Source of the DNA: Stentor roeselii
Taxonomy: Eukaryota > Ciliophora > Heterotrichea > Heterotrichida > Stentoridae
Assembly: GCA_006503475.1 (NCBI GenBank)
Contig: RSEH01000222.1
Coordinates: 17,227-81,226 of the forward strand
Length of the DNA: 64,000 nt
Reading direction: 5' to 3'
Of the stretch, positions 42,195-51,868 are shown one piece after another. Below the pieces are notes generated by a model. That model ran no database searches and had not been told where the DNA came from. It saw only the letters and a list, made by a program, of their open reading frames with translations. The stretch's first letter is position 1. Each line of letters begins with the position of its first letter. A program made the translations under genes and the position numbers.

Positions 42195-45100
42195 ATGACT
42201 CAAGAAGACTCAAAAGAATCATTCCGGACGAATCTTGAATCCCTTCTATCCCAAAAGCTAAACGAGCACCAAAGTTTCAGTACAAGTCTTGAATCACTTT
42301 CAAAATACTGTGAAAATTTCTTGAAAGAATTCCCGAAAGCGCATTCATCATTGTCTCAAGTCAAGACTTTGAATTGGAAACTTGTTCAATCATTAGAAAC
42401 TTTATCAGCAAGTTCAGACTTGTCACTTTTTCTTCCTATTCTTAGGTTTTTTAGTCAAACCTTCCAGACGAGCAACTATTTATTGACTGGAGCGCTGGTC
42501 AATGCTTTGTGTGTCTTTTTGATCAGTCATCATCCTCCCTGCCCTGGGATTCTTAAGGAGTGCCTTGTGAGGATTATTGATATTCTTTATTTGGTTGGAA
42601 TACAGAAAAAGAAAAAAAGCGAAGGCTTTGACCCGGCTTGGAAGGGAAAAGTTTTTATTGTTTTTTGTGACTTGTTTGAAGAACTTGCGAAGGATAGCTT
42701 GAATGGACTTGCTAGTGAAACAGTTGCACTTTCAGACAGTTTACTAATAAACGACGAAAGCAAAATTTCAAAACTCCTAAAAGAAATAGACCTAGAGCTA
42801 TACCTAGCCCTGGCAATAACCCACCTAGGTAAACACGTGAGTATCCCATCCTGCGACACTCTGATCTCCTCAATCTCTCAATACCTAACCTCCATATCCT
42901 TTTCCCTTTCAAGCAAGCAATCAAACCCTTTACTAATCCAAGAAAAGTCAGTGATCTGTTTTTCAATCCTATCAACAATTTCAATTCTTTTAAACAAAGT
43001 AGAAAATTTCCGAACAATCCTAAAGTTAAACTGGGAAAGTATAATGAACCTATTCACATTCACTATAATTTCAATAAAAACCTCTTCAAACCTAAACAAT
43101 TTCACTGAAGACCCTTCAATAGCAGGACAGCTTTACACAGAAATCCTTGACCTGTCAGTTTGTTGCATTAGCAGTGAACTTGAAAGTTTTCCAATAAGTC
43201 TTTTTGTCCAGCTTAACAAATTCGTAATTTTCATTCAGGATACTTTAGGAGATGCTGAAGAGACTATTGTTAAATATTCCTTGCAACTTATTCGTAGGTT
43301 CTGTAAACTTGGGGTGAAAAAAAGTCGAATTGGGGAACTTGGAATAGTTGAGTTGATGTTTTCTGATATTTTCTTTAGATTTCACTTGTCTGATGAATGG
43401 CAGGAACTCTGGGAGTTCTTAAATGGAATTCCTGATAATTTGACCTGGTTACCTGAGAAGATTATGAATGCTCTTAACTCTTTAGTCCCAAGTCGCACGT
43501 ATTTGGCAGGGCTCATTGCGTGGCTTAATGAAAAAATTAGTTTTAATGAAAATTTTGTGATTTTCTTGGCAGACTCGCAACTTTTCGCTTATTTATTTGA
43601 AGGACTTTCAAGACTTCCAGATTGTAAAGAAACTTGTATTGAGTTGTTTGTGATGATTAAGTCATTCATTCATTCCTTTGAGATTTCAGAAAAACTTAAT
43701 TTGAAAATAGCAGAATTCCTTATCAGTGATGGACTTATTGAAAGTCAACATTTTTATGAACTCGCACTTTCTTGCTTTGGAGGACTTTTAAAGAAATCTG
43801 GACTTTGCACTTATGAAGCTCTTATTATTTTACTTAATAATACCAGCAGACTTTGTGTATTACAAAAAGTTCTTGAAACTATTCAAGATGCTTTAAAAGA
43901 AACAGAATATAAAAAAAAGTGTCAAGAAATGTTAGGAAAAGTTGGAATTTTTAGAAGTTTTAAAAAAGTTTTACAAGGTTTAAAGAAAAAAATTGAAATT
44001 ATTACTCTTTGGCCTGCGGTTTTAGAATGTGTTAGATTTTTGATACAGAATAATCTTCGGACTAAAGGACTTTTACCTGAACTAGATTTTTTATATTTGA
44101 CGGAAATGTTGATTTGTGATTATATCGCTTTTGCTGAAGAGCTTAGTTTGGCTTGTGTGGAAATTGTGATGTATATCTTGTTTGATAGCACTAATTTGGA
44201 AATATTTCATGAGGTGCAAAATCCTGAAATCATGCCTTTGGCCGTTGCTATGTTCAGCTGTTGTCATAGTCATCTTGCTTCTTATGTGCTTTCAATGGTT
44301 GATTATACTTATAATGCAGTTCAACTTGCTTTGACTGGATTTATTTCTATTGTTAATAAAAGAACTCCGGAATCGAATCAGTTTAGAACTTTAGCGGCTT
44401 TTTTGGAAAAAGCTATTTGTTTTTCCATTAGTCCTTTGGATTTTACAGAGTTTTTGGTTATTTTAAAGGAACTTCCTATTTGGAAACAGGAGGTGCTTTT
44501 AGAAAGTTTGGCTAAGGGAGCTGAAAAAGCTTTTGTGAATAATGCTGAGACTGGGGTTGTGACCTTATCTCCCACAACTTACTACTGGTTCCACAAGCCA
44601 AGCAGCCATCTGACATTTTCATCAGAGACTTTCCAATTCCTTCCAAAAAAAGACTTCACAATCCTGGCCTGGGTTCTTCCCTTATCAAAAAGCCGTTCAT
44701 GCCTCTTCACCTTAATCGACAAAAAGCAATTTTTCCAAGTTTTCATCGAAGAAGAATCACTAGAAATAATCCAAACAATAGACAAAAAGTTAATCTTCAA
44801 GTTAAAAACTCAAAATCTTCTTCAAGAAAACCAATGGAACCTAATAAGCATCACATGTCAACAAATAACAAAATTCATAACAAGTTCCAGTAACTACTCA
44901 GTTTTCATCAACAACCGTTTATGCGAGTTGATCCCTGAAGGAAAAGTTTCAAACACAAGTCCATCTTTTCACACCCTGGTCCTTGGAAACTCCTTCGACC
45001 TTGAATGTTGTTTTAATGGAAAACTTTCAAATTTTCTGATATTTTCTAAAGCTTTTCAAGATTTTTCAGAATTTTATTCTTGTGGAAATTTTTTATTTCT

Positions 45101-48100
45101 TCCTTTTATTGATAAAAGTTTTTCTGAGTTTCATGAAATCGATCATGGAAAAATGAAAGAATTTTGGAATGAGGTCTGGTTTCAGGTGAATGCGAAGGAC
45201 CAGGTCTTTTCAGCTGAAGATGTCTTCGTTGATGACTTGGCTGAAAGGGTTCATGGAACTGACCTGGTCACTTGTTTAGCGACTTTAGGAGGAGTCAATG
45301 TTTTTTTACCTATTTTAAAGGACTCTGAAAATAAAGTGGCTCTTGAAATCCTTTCAGTTATTTCTTGCTTTTGCCAGGTTTCTTGCTTTGAAAAACTTGC
45401 TGATAAAGACTTTTTTACTGTCTTAGCTGGCGCTATTGAACCTCTTGTCCTGCCCAGTGAAGAACTTTTAGAAACTTTTAAGAAAATCATTGCGAGACTT
45501 GAGTGGAACAGCAACTTGCAAAGAGAGTCTTTTAAACATTTGATGATAAACAGCGGGATTTGGAATAATTTAAATGAAAATTTGCAGGAAAATTATATTG
45601 GATCTATTTCTTTGTATATCCATAAACATTTAAAGTGCAGTTTAGAAGATATTATTGAGTTTTACTCGCATTTTTCAGCACTTGCACCACTGCCTCTTGA
45701 CTTTTTAACTGAAGTTTTTGTGAAAGTTTTGCCGAAATTCTTGGAATTTAAGGATTTTGATGCTTTTTGTTATATTTTGTTTAGACTTGCAAATGATAAT
45801 ATTGAACTTTTGAATAACTTTTTACTTGGAATGACTCAGGTTACTTTTGGAAAGGATTGTTTAAGGGAAACGACTTTTGTTTTTTTGAACTTTTTAGAGT
45901 GGCCTTTGAATGAAAGTATTTTTGATGGACTTTTAAGTGTTGTTAAAAAATTGGTTGGTCAGCTGGCTTATGAAATGATGACTGATAAAAAATCCTGGAC
46001 CGACGACAACACGCTAAAGCACGTTTTCCTAACCCTAGACCGAAAATTCGGTTTCGAAACAACCAAAGAGATTTTCAAAAGTATTCCAGAAGTTTCAAAA
46101 CTTTCATTTTCCTACACAAGTCGTCACATTCCCGACAAAAACTTAAATTTCCTAGAAAGACTTTCAGGAAAATCATTTCTTCTGGACCCTTCAACCGACG
46201 AGGACTTAAATTTTTTCAGCCATCACAACAGAACCTGTTCAGCTCCCGACGTATCAAGTTCAATTCAACCAAACGAGGACATATCAAAACTTTACTATAA
46301 CTTTGTACTAACAAAACAAGAAGAACTGAAAAGTTCTTCTCAGTCACTTTCGAATACTTTTCAAGTGAAAAAACAGGTAAGACTGAAAAAATTTAAAAAA
46401 ATTATCAAAAAATTTTCATCTCCTGAACCGATTGACTTTAACAGGGCGAAGGTTAAAGTTAGGTGGAATTTTGATGCTTTAGGAAGAATTGCGACTTGTA
46501 AGTTTGAGGAAAAGTCGGATCTTTTAACGCCTCGGAAGCCTACAATGGTTTCGACTCCAACGAAAATTAGAAATTCTTTTATTCATACTCGAAATAGTTT
46601 GTTGTTTGAAACTTTTACTGATGATACTGATACGATTACTCAGTTTGTCGCGGAAACTGAAGAGGACTTTGTGGAGGAACCTGCTCCTGAGCTAAAGCAA
46701 AGTGTGATACTTGACTGTGAACGGATAAAAGTGACCTGCAGTGTATTCGGATACATCGAAATATCACAAGAATCTCTTATTTTCGTAAGTGAAGGTAAAG
46801 AAAAGCCAGAAGGCGGCATCTACTTTCCAAGTGCTTTAAAATTCATGCAAGAATGCAAAAAGTCCTTAGTCTTCCTGCAAGTTTCCGAAATCTCCGAAGT
46901 TTTCCCAAGAAGATATATCCACAAGCATAGCGCTTTCGAGATTTTTCTATTAACAGGCCGTTCTTACCTTTTCAACGTTTTTTCACCTGAGCACCGAGAA
47001 AAGGCATTTGAAGCAATGAAAAGTTGGAAAAACGTGAAAATCGTGACAGATCCTTCAGGCTCTTTATTGAGAAACTGCAGTAAAAAGTGGAAAAGAGGAG
47101 AAATCAGTAATTTGGAGTATTTGTTGCTGGTGAATAGATTTGCTTCGAGGTCTTTTCATGATCTTAGTCAGTATCCGGTCTTTCCTTGGGTTTTGAAGGA
47201 CTATACTTCTTTGGAATTGCATTTGGATGACCCTGCTGTTTATAGAAATTTGAAACTTCCCATTGGAGCACAGACTGAAGAGGCCAGGGCTGAAGCTGAA
47301 CAAAGGTTCAATATGGGACTTGATGATTATCCTTATCATTTTGGATCTCATTATTCATCTGGTGCTGTCGTTTTGCATTATATGCTGCGTCTAGAGCCAT
47401 TCTCAGAGTTATCACGTAACCTCCAAGGTGGTACCTTCGACATTCCAGACCGTTTATTCCATTCACTTCAGTCAACCTGGGAAAGTGGTCAAGGTTCATC
47501 AGGTGACGTAAAAGAGCTGATTCCAGAGATGTTCTACATGCCAGAAATCTTAAAAAACAGCAACAACGAGAACTTCGGCAAGCGTCAAGACGGCGAACCA
47601 GTGCTTCACGTGCGTCTTCCTCCATGGGCGTCATCAGCGGAAGACTTCTGCCGCAAGCACCAGTCAGCGCTAGAGTCTCCAATTGTAAGTCAGCAGCTTC
47701 ACCTTTGGATAGACCTTATTTTCGGAGTGAAGCAGAAAGGGAAACAAGCACGTCAAGCATTTAACGTGTTTTCACCCATGAGTTATGAGGAAAACTTTAA
47801 GAAAGTACTGGAATCTGGAGAAAGTGAAAGTTATTTGCAGGGAATGACTGAACAAGTTGTTCATTTTGGACAAACACCTGTGAAAGTCTTTCATTCTAAT
47901 CATGTGACTCGTGATGTGCAGGGTGTTCAGGCAAGTATTTTCGACAAGTACCGGAAACTAGATGGAAATTTCACTTCTGGATGTCAAGTAAGTGGCGATA
48001 TCTGCGCAGTACTTCTAACTTCCAAATATCTTCTACTTATCAAGCGTTCTTCATTCAAAGTCTCTCTTCTCCGTATCTCCTTGAACGACCTGGACGAAAA

Positions 48101-48893
48101 CAGCGTAATGTTTGAAAGAAAAAAGGAAAAAGTCCTTCAAGGATGTAAATTTTTAAAAGAAAGCCTAAACTTCTCCTTTTGCACCTTAGGAGAAAACAAG
48201 TTAGTATCAGGAAAACATTGGGACTTCAGTTTTAAAATTCACTCATTAAGCGGAACTCTCATCTCAAGCGTCTTCGAACATTCAGCACTCGTCTCTTGTG
48301 TCTGCCAAAGCGAAAACCTTCTAATCACCGGAAGTCTCGACGGCTCTGTCATCAGTTGGGACTTCAACTCACGTCCACGTCTTTTATCAAGATTTTTAGG
48401 AAATCGAGCAGGAATCATTCAAGTTTTCGCTGTTTTTTCTTGTTCACTTCTTTTTACTTTGAATACTTTAGGACAAGTCTTTATCTTCGACTCTCGAAGT
48501 GCTGAGTTCTTGCAAATGATTTCAACGAAGTTCGTTAAAATTTCTGTCAGTGGAGCTAAGTTGATTGCTGGAGTTGAAAATGGAGCTGTTTCTGTTGTTA
48601 ACTTGCAAAATTCTCAGGTTTTTAAAAGGTTTGGGAATTTTCAGTTTGTTTGCTTTGATAAGACTGGAGAATATCTTTGTTATTGTAAAGATTTTGCTTG
48701 GGGATTTTGGGGAATTTTTGATGAGTTTAAAAAGTTTGAAAAGAAGGAAGATGGGTTTTTGAATGCTTTTTTAGTCGCGGATTTGCAGAATTATTTTGTT
48801 TATTCTTTGGCTAGTGGGAAGTACTCGTTTGTTTATACTTTTGGAGGGGCGAATAAGGATAATCTCATGCCGAGTCAGAGGATTAATTTTTAA
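42195..48893 (+). CDS. BEACH-domain protein (ARM, ConA-like, PH-BEACH, WD40)
   Basis: The largest gene here: 2232 residues in one frame. The helical, armadillo-like N-terminal part is about residues 1-780. A concanavalin/LamG-like region is at about 785-955 (FTILAWVLPLSKSRSCLFTL, WNLISITC). The PH-like module is at about 1505-1610 (ISQESLIFVSE, RRYIHKHSAFEIFLLTGRSYLF). The BEACH core is at about 1628-1865, with hallmark segments NLEYLLLVNRFASRSFHDL, QYPVFPWVLKDYTS, YHFGSHYSSGAVVLHYMLRLEPF, DIPDRLF, ELIPEMFYMPEIL and HLWIDLIFGVKQKG. WD40 repeats end the protein (LVSCVCQSENLLITGSLDGSVISWDF). This is the order of the Lvs/LRBA/neurobeachin class, scaffolds for vesicle and lysosome-related organelle traffic and contractile vacuole function. 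A stop-free candidate intron (43224-43238) may remove VIFIQ. Confidence 0.95.
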   Translation: MTQEDSKESFRTNLESLLSQKLNEHQSFSTSLESLSKYCENFLKEFPKAHSSLSQVKTLNWKLVQSLETLSASSDLSLFLPILRFFSQTFQTSNYLLTGALVNALCVFLISHHPPCPGILKECLVRIIDILYLVGIQKKKKSEGFDPAWKGKVFIVFCDLFEELAKDSLNGLASETVALSDSLLINDESKISKLLKEIDLELYLALAITHLGKHVSIPSCDTLISSISQYLTSISFSLSSKQSNPLLIQEKSVICFSILSTISILLNKVENFRTILKLNWESIMNLFTFTIISIKTSSNLNNFTEDPSIAGQLYTEILDLSVCCISSELESFPISLFVQLNKFVIFIQDTLGDAEETIVKYSLQLIRRFCKLGVKKSRIGELGIVELMFSDIFFRFHLSDEWQELWEFLNGIPDNLTWLPEKIMNALNSLVPSRTYLAGLIAWLNEKISFNENFVIFLADSQLFAYLFEGLSRLPDCKETCIELFVMIKSFIHSFEISEKLNLKIAEFLISDGLIESQHFYELALSCFGGLLKKSGLCTYEALIILLNNTSRLCVLQKVLETIQDALKETEYKKKCQEMLGKVGIFRSFKKVLQGLKKKIEIITLWPAVLECVRFLIQNNLRTKGLLPELDFLYLTEMLICDYIAFAEELSLACVEIVMYILFDSTNLEIFHEVQNPEIMPLAVAMFSCCHSHLASYVLSMVDYTYNAVQLALTGFISIVNKRTPESNQFRTLAAFLEKAICFSISPLDFTEFLVILKELPIWKQEVLLESLAKGAEKAFVNNAETGVVTLSPTTYYWFHKPSSHLTFSSETFQFLPKKDFTILAWVLPLSKSRSCLFTLIDKKQFFQVFIEEESLEIIQTIDKKLIFKLKTQNLLQENQWNLISITCQQITKFITSSSNYSVFINNRLCELIPEGKVSNTSPSFHTLVLGNSFDLECCFNGKLSNFLIFSKAFQDFSEFYSCGNFLFLPFIDKSFSEFHEIDHGKMKEFWNEVWFQVNAKDQVFSAEDVFVDDLAERVHGTDLVTCLATLGGVNVFLPILKDSENKVALEILSVISCFCQVSCFEKLADKDFFTVLAGAIEPLVLPSEELLETFKKIIARLEWNSNLQRESFKHLMINSGIWNNLNENLQENYIGSISLYIHKHLKCSLEDIIEFYSHFSALAPLPLDFLTEVFVKVLPKFLEFKDFDAFCYILFRLANDNIELLNNFLLGMTQVTFGKDCLRETTFVFLNFLEWPLNESIFDGLLSVVKKLVGQLAYEMMTDKKSWTDDNTLKHVFLTLDRKFGFETTKEIFKSIPEVSKLSFSYTSRHIPDKNLNFLERLSGKSFLLDPSTDEDLNFFSHHNRTCSAPDVSSSIQPNEDISKLYYNFVLTKQEELKSSSQSLSNTFQVKKQVRLKKFKKIIKKFSSPEPIDFNRAKVKVRWNFDALGRIATCKFEEKSDLLTPRKPTMVSTPTKIRNSFIHTRNSLLFETFTDDTDTITQFVAETEEDFVEEPAPELKQSVILDCERIKVTCSVFGYIEISQESLIFVSEGKEKPEGGIYFPSALKFMQECKKSLVFLQVSEISEVFPRRYIHKHSAFEIFLLTGRSYLFNVFSPEHREKAFEAMKSWKNVKIVTDPSGSLLRNCSKKWKRGEISNLEYLLLVNRFASRSFHDLSQYPVFPWVLKDYTSLELHLDDPAVYRNLKLPIGAQTEEARAEAEQRFNMGLDDYPYHFGSHYSSGAVVLHYMLRLEPFSELSRNLQGGTFDIPDRLFHSLQSTWESGQGSSGDVKELIPEMFYMPEILKNSNNENFGKRQDGEPVLHVRLPPWASSAEDFCRKHQSALESPIVSQQLHLWIDLIFGVKQKGKQARQAFNVFSPMSYEENFKKVLESGESESYLQGMTEQVVHFGQTPVKVFHSNHVTRDVQGVQASIFDKYRKLDGNFTSGCQVSGDICAVLLTSKYLLLIKRSSFKVSLLRISLNDLDENSVMFERKKEKVLQGCKFLKESLNFSFCTLGENKLVSGKHWDFSFKIHSLSGTLISSVFEHSALVSCVCQSENLLITGSLDGSVISWDFNSRPRLLSRFLGNRAGIIQVFAVFSCSLLFTLNTLGQVFIFDSRSAEFLQMISTKFVKISVSGAKLIAGVENGAVSVVNLQNSQVFKRFGNFQFVCFDKTGEYLCYCKDFAWGFWGIFDEFKKFEKKEDGFLNAFLVADLQNYFVYSLASGKYSFVYTFGGANKDNLMPSQRINF
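43224..43238 (+). other. Candidate frame-preserving 15-nt intron in the BEACH gene
   Basis: GTAATTTTCATTCAG starts exactly on a codon boundary, has A10, a T-rich middle and no in-frame stop. It would encode VIFIQ. It differs from the proven DPH2 intron at only one position. No homologue comparison is available here to decide. Confidence 0.5.
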
Positions 48894-49130
48894 TGGGTTT
48901 TGGAAAAGATGTTTTAATGATAGGGTTTTTATTTGGTGGGTTTGAAGGGTTTAGGGTTTTGAAAGGGGATTTTAAAAGGTTTTTGAGGATGATAAGGAGT
49001 TTTAGAATATTTTATGAGTTGGTGAATTGTTTTATTGTGTGCTGGAAAGTTTGAAAGAAGGGGATATTTGATCAGATTATTTAAATAATTCAAAAAGTCT
49101 CAATATTTTAGGATTGATTAACCATTACCA

Positions 49131-49937
49131 ATGATTATACCTGATTTTAAATCTTCCATTTATACATTCCTCCCAATGCGATCCATACTAACCAGTCACA
49201 AGAAAGCAAAGCCATTCAGCAAATCCCGGAGCAAAAAGGAGAAGAGAAGACCATGGACATCAAAAGAAGATGATTCAATGCGTCATCTAGTAGAAGAAAA
49301 CGGTACAAAGCAATGGACAGTGATTTCCGACAAGTTGAACAAATTCTTCCCTCTGGCGAACCGAACAGGAAAGCAATGTCGTGAGCGTTGGCACAACCAT
49401 TTAAACCCCGGAATAAACAAAGACATTTGGTCCCTTCAAGAAGAAATAACTCTTTTCACTTACCATTCAAAGCTGGGCAATAAATGGGCAGAAATCTCGA
49501 ACTACTTACCAGGGCGAACAGACAATTCAATAAAAAACCACTTTTATTCCACATTGCGGAAACAGTACCGAAGCCTAAAGGGCATTGACAGTACTCAAGA
49601 TCAGCTTAAAAAACATTCAAATCAACTTGCATCTGGAATTCTTGCAAATCTTCAAGTCAAGTGGAAAAAACAAGAAGACTTGGAATTTGTGAAAAGCCAG
49701 GAAGAGTTTTTTGACTCTGTTAATCAAATGAATTGCTCACCTCCTGATTTTGAAGATATGCTGGACTACTCGGAATGTGAATTTATGATTTGTGGACAGC
49801 AAATTGACTTGCCTCCTCCGATTTCACCTCTAAATGTTGAAGAAGCTCCCATGGAATTCGCCTGGCTCGATGGAGAAGCTTTCCCTGATGAAGTATTCCT
49901 AATGCCGCTGAATACTTTTAATGGGGAAATGCTGTAA
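49131..49937 (+). CDS. R2R3-type MYB transcription factor
   Basis: 268 residues. Two adjacent MYB/SANT repeats lie at about 38-140. The first is RPWTSKEDDSMRHLVEENG ... W-T-V-I-S ... GKQCRERWHNHLNP, with three spaced tryptophans. The second is DIWSLQEEITLFTYHSKLGNKWAEIS ... GRTDNSIKNHFYSTLRK. Its first aromatic is Trp and the third is Phe, as often seen. QCRERWHNHLNP and GRTDNSIKNHF are the DNA-recognition helices of the c-MYB class. A basic stretch (KSRSKKEKRRP) before repeat 1 could be a nuclear signal, and the C-terminal half is acidic, a possible activation region. The target set is unknown. Only 6 bases separate its stop from the next gene's ATG. Confidence 0.95.
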   Translation: MIIPDFKSSIYTFLPMRSILTSHKKAKPFSKSRSKKEKRRPWTSKEDDSMRHLVEENGTKQWTVISDKLNKFFPLANRTGKQCRERWHNHLNPGINKDIWSLQEEITLFTYHSKLGNKWAEISNYLPGRTDNSIKNHFYSTLRKQYRSLKGIDSTQDQLKKHSNQLASGILANLQVKWKKQEDLEFVKSQEEFFDSVNQMNCSPPDFEDMLDYSECEFMICGQQIDLPPPISPLNVEEAPMEFAWLDGEAFPDEVFLMPLNTFNGEML

Positions 49938-49943
49938 TAATTA

Positions 49944-50684
49944 ATGAATAGCGTAGGTTTGGAAAAAGAGGATTTTCAGGATTTTTATTTTGATGGACGG
50001 GATGAGAATTGTAACTGGATTCAGAGGGTGGAGAATGGACCTGATCTTGAAGGAGGAGAATTTTATGGAAAAGTTCAAGATGGAGTATTTACTGGGATCT
50101 GCTTATTTAGAAAAGATAAACTCGGATCTACTATTCCTATTAAAATCATCATCAAAGGCAAGTGGAGGGGAAACAGATTAGAAAAAGCAACAATCATAAA
50201 TTGGAATGAAGGAACAGTAATCAAAGGAAGGTTCACAGACTCAAAAATAAACGGCTTCGGAAAACTGTTCTTCAAAAGCCTAAGCCGAGAAGACGATCAA
50301 CTCATAATGAAAAGTTGGTCAGGTAACCTAAAAAGTGAAAGATTCCATAAAGAAAACTTCTCAATTCTCAAAAAAAGAATTTTAGAATCTCCAAGTTTTT
50401 CCTATGAAGGGTACTTCAACAAAGGCCTATTCGAAGGACACGGTGTGTTAAAAATCAACGATTTAGAAAACTCTAAAAATTCTCAACTCTTATCCCAACA
50501 AATAATTTTTTTCCTTTCCTCTCTCGAAACCCCTACAAAGACCTTCAAATACATAGGACCCTTCAAAAGAGGTACCTTCTTCGGTAAAGGTTCCTTTAAA
50601 ACCGAATATCTTTCTTCATCCATTTCCCTAAACCCCGGTCTTTATCAAAAAAAAGCCATCAAAACTTTTCCAATCACCCTTTAA
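49944..50684 (+). CDS. MORN-repeat-like protein
   Basis: 246 residues with degenerate MORN-type beta-hairpin signatures: EGGEFYGKVQDGVFTG, IIKGKWRGNRLEKATI, VIKGRFTDSKINGFGKLFF, SYEGYFNKGLFEGHGVLKI and FKYIGPFKRGTFFGKGSF. The recurring Y/F-x-G-x-F/W-x-x-G-x-x-x-G-x-G-x-L/F pattern places it in the MORN family, which in ciliates and other protists often sits at the cortex or basal bodies. It begins 6 bases after the MYB stop codon and in the same phase, so the two genes have essentially no intergenic promoter; transcription must start within the MYB coding region or be shared. Stop at 50682-50684. Confidence 0.8.
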   Translation: MNSVGLEKEDFQDFYFDGRDENCNWIQRVENGPDLEGGEFYGKVQDGVFTGICLFRKDKLGSTIPIKIIIKGKWRGNRLEKATIINWNEGTVIKGRFTDSKINGFGKLFFKSLSREDDQLIMKSWSGNLKSERFHKENFSILKKRILESPSFSYEGYFNKGLFEGHGVLKINDLENSKNSQLLSQQIIFFLSSLETPTKTFKYIGPFKRGTFFGKGSFKTEYLSSSISLNPGLYQKKAIKTFPITL

Positions 50685-50688
50685 ATGA

Positions 50689-51369
<681 letters not shown>

Positions 51370-51868
51370 TTATTTAATGATTGTTTTTTTTGCATGGGTT
51401 TATTTTTAATGGTTTCTATCTTTGAGTCTATTTGAGGTTACTTTTCAAAAGTTTTGATCAAAGAAATAATACTAAAATAATGAAGAAATCATCTCTAAAT
51501 CAATCAAGAGTATGATATAAATACTTCAGATTCTTATTTTATGAGTTTATTATATCATGAATCGAAATAAGCTAAAAATGAAAGGTAATTTCTCAATCAA
51601 GATTTTTTTATAAATCTTAAAAATAATTCTTCAATCAATTCTCTCCAAAAATCTCAAAAATTCTTCAAATGAATCCAAAAAAAAACCAAATCTATAACCA
51701 TAAAAATCCTTCTAACTTCATCAGTCCTCATAAATAAATCCTTTTTTTAACCCTTCTTCAAACCCCTACCTCTCTAATTTCCAACTTAAAAATAAACCAA
51801 ATTCCTAAATAAATCAACCTCACCCATCTCACCACCTGAAATTCCTAAAAAATTCCAACATAATCTAA
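51370..51868. other. Intergenic, 499 bases
   Basis: AT-rich spacer between the Rab-like and TTLL genes, strongly C-poor then C-rich on the plus strand near the TTLL start. No gene or structure called. Confidence 0.5.

Noticed and set aside
46795-46809. GTAAAGAAAAGCCAG in the BEACH gene
   Set aside because: Has A10 and is frame-neutral but purine-rich throughout, unlike the supported introns. Left as coding.
48145-48159. GTAAATTTTTAAAAG in the BEACH gene
   Set aside because: A10 is missing and splicing would create a TAA stop.
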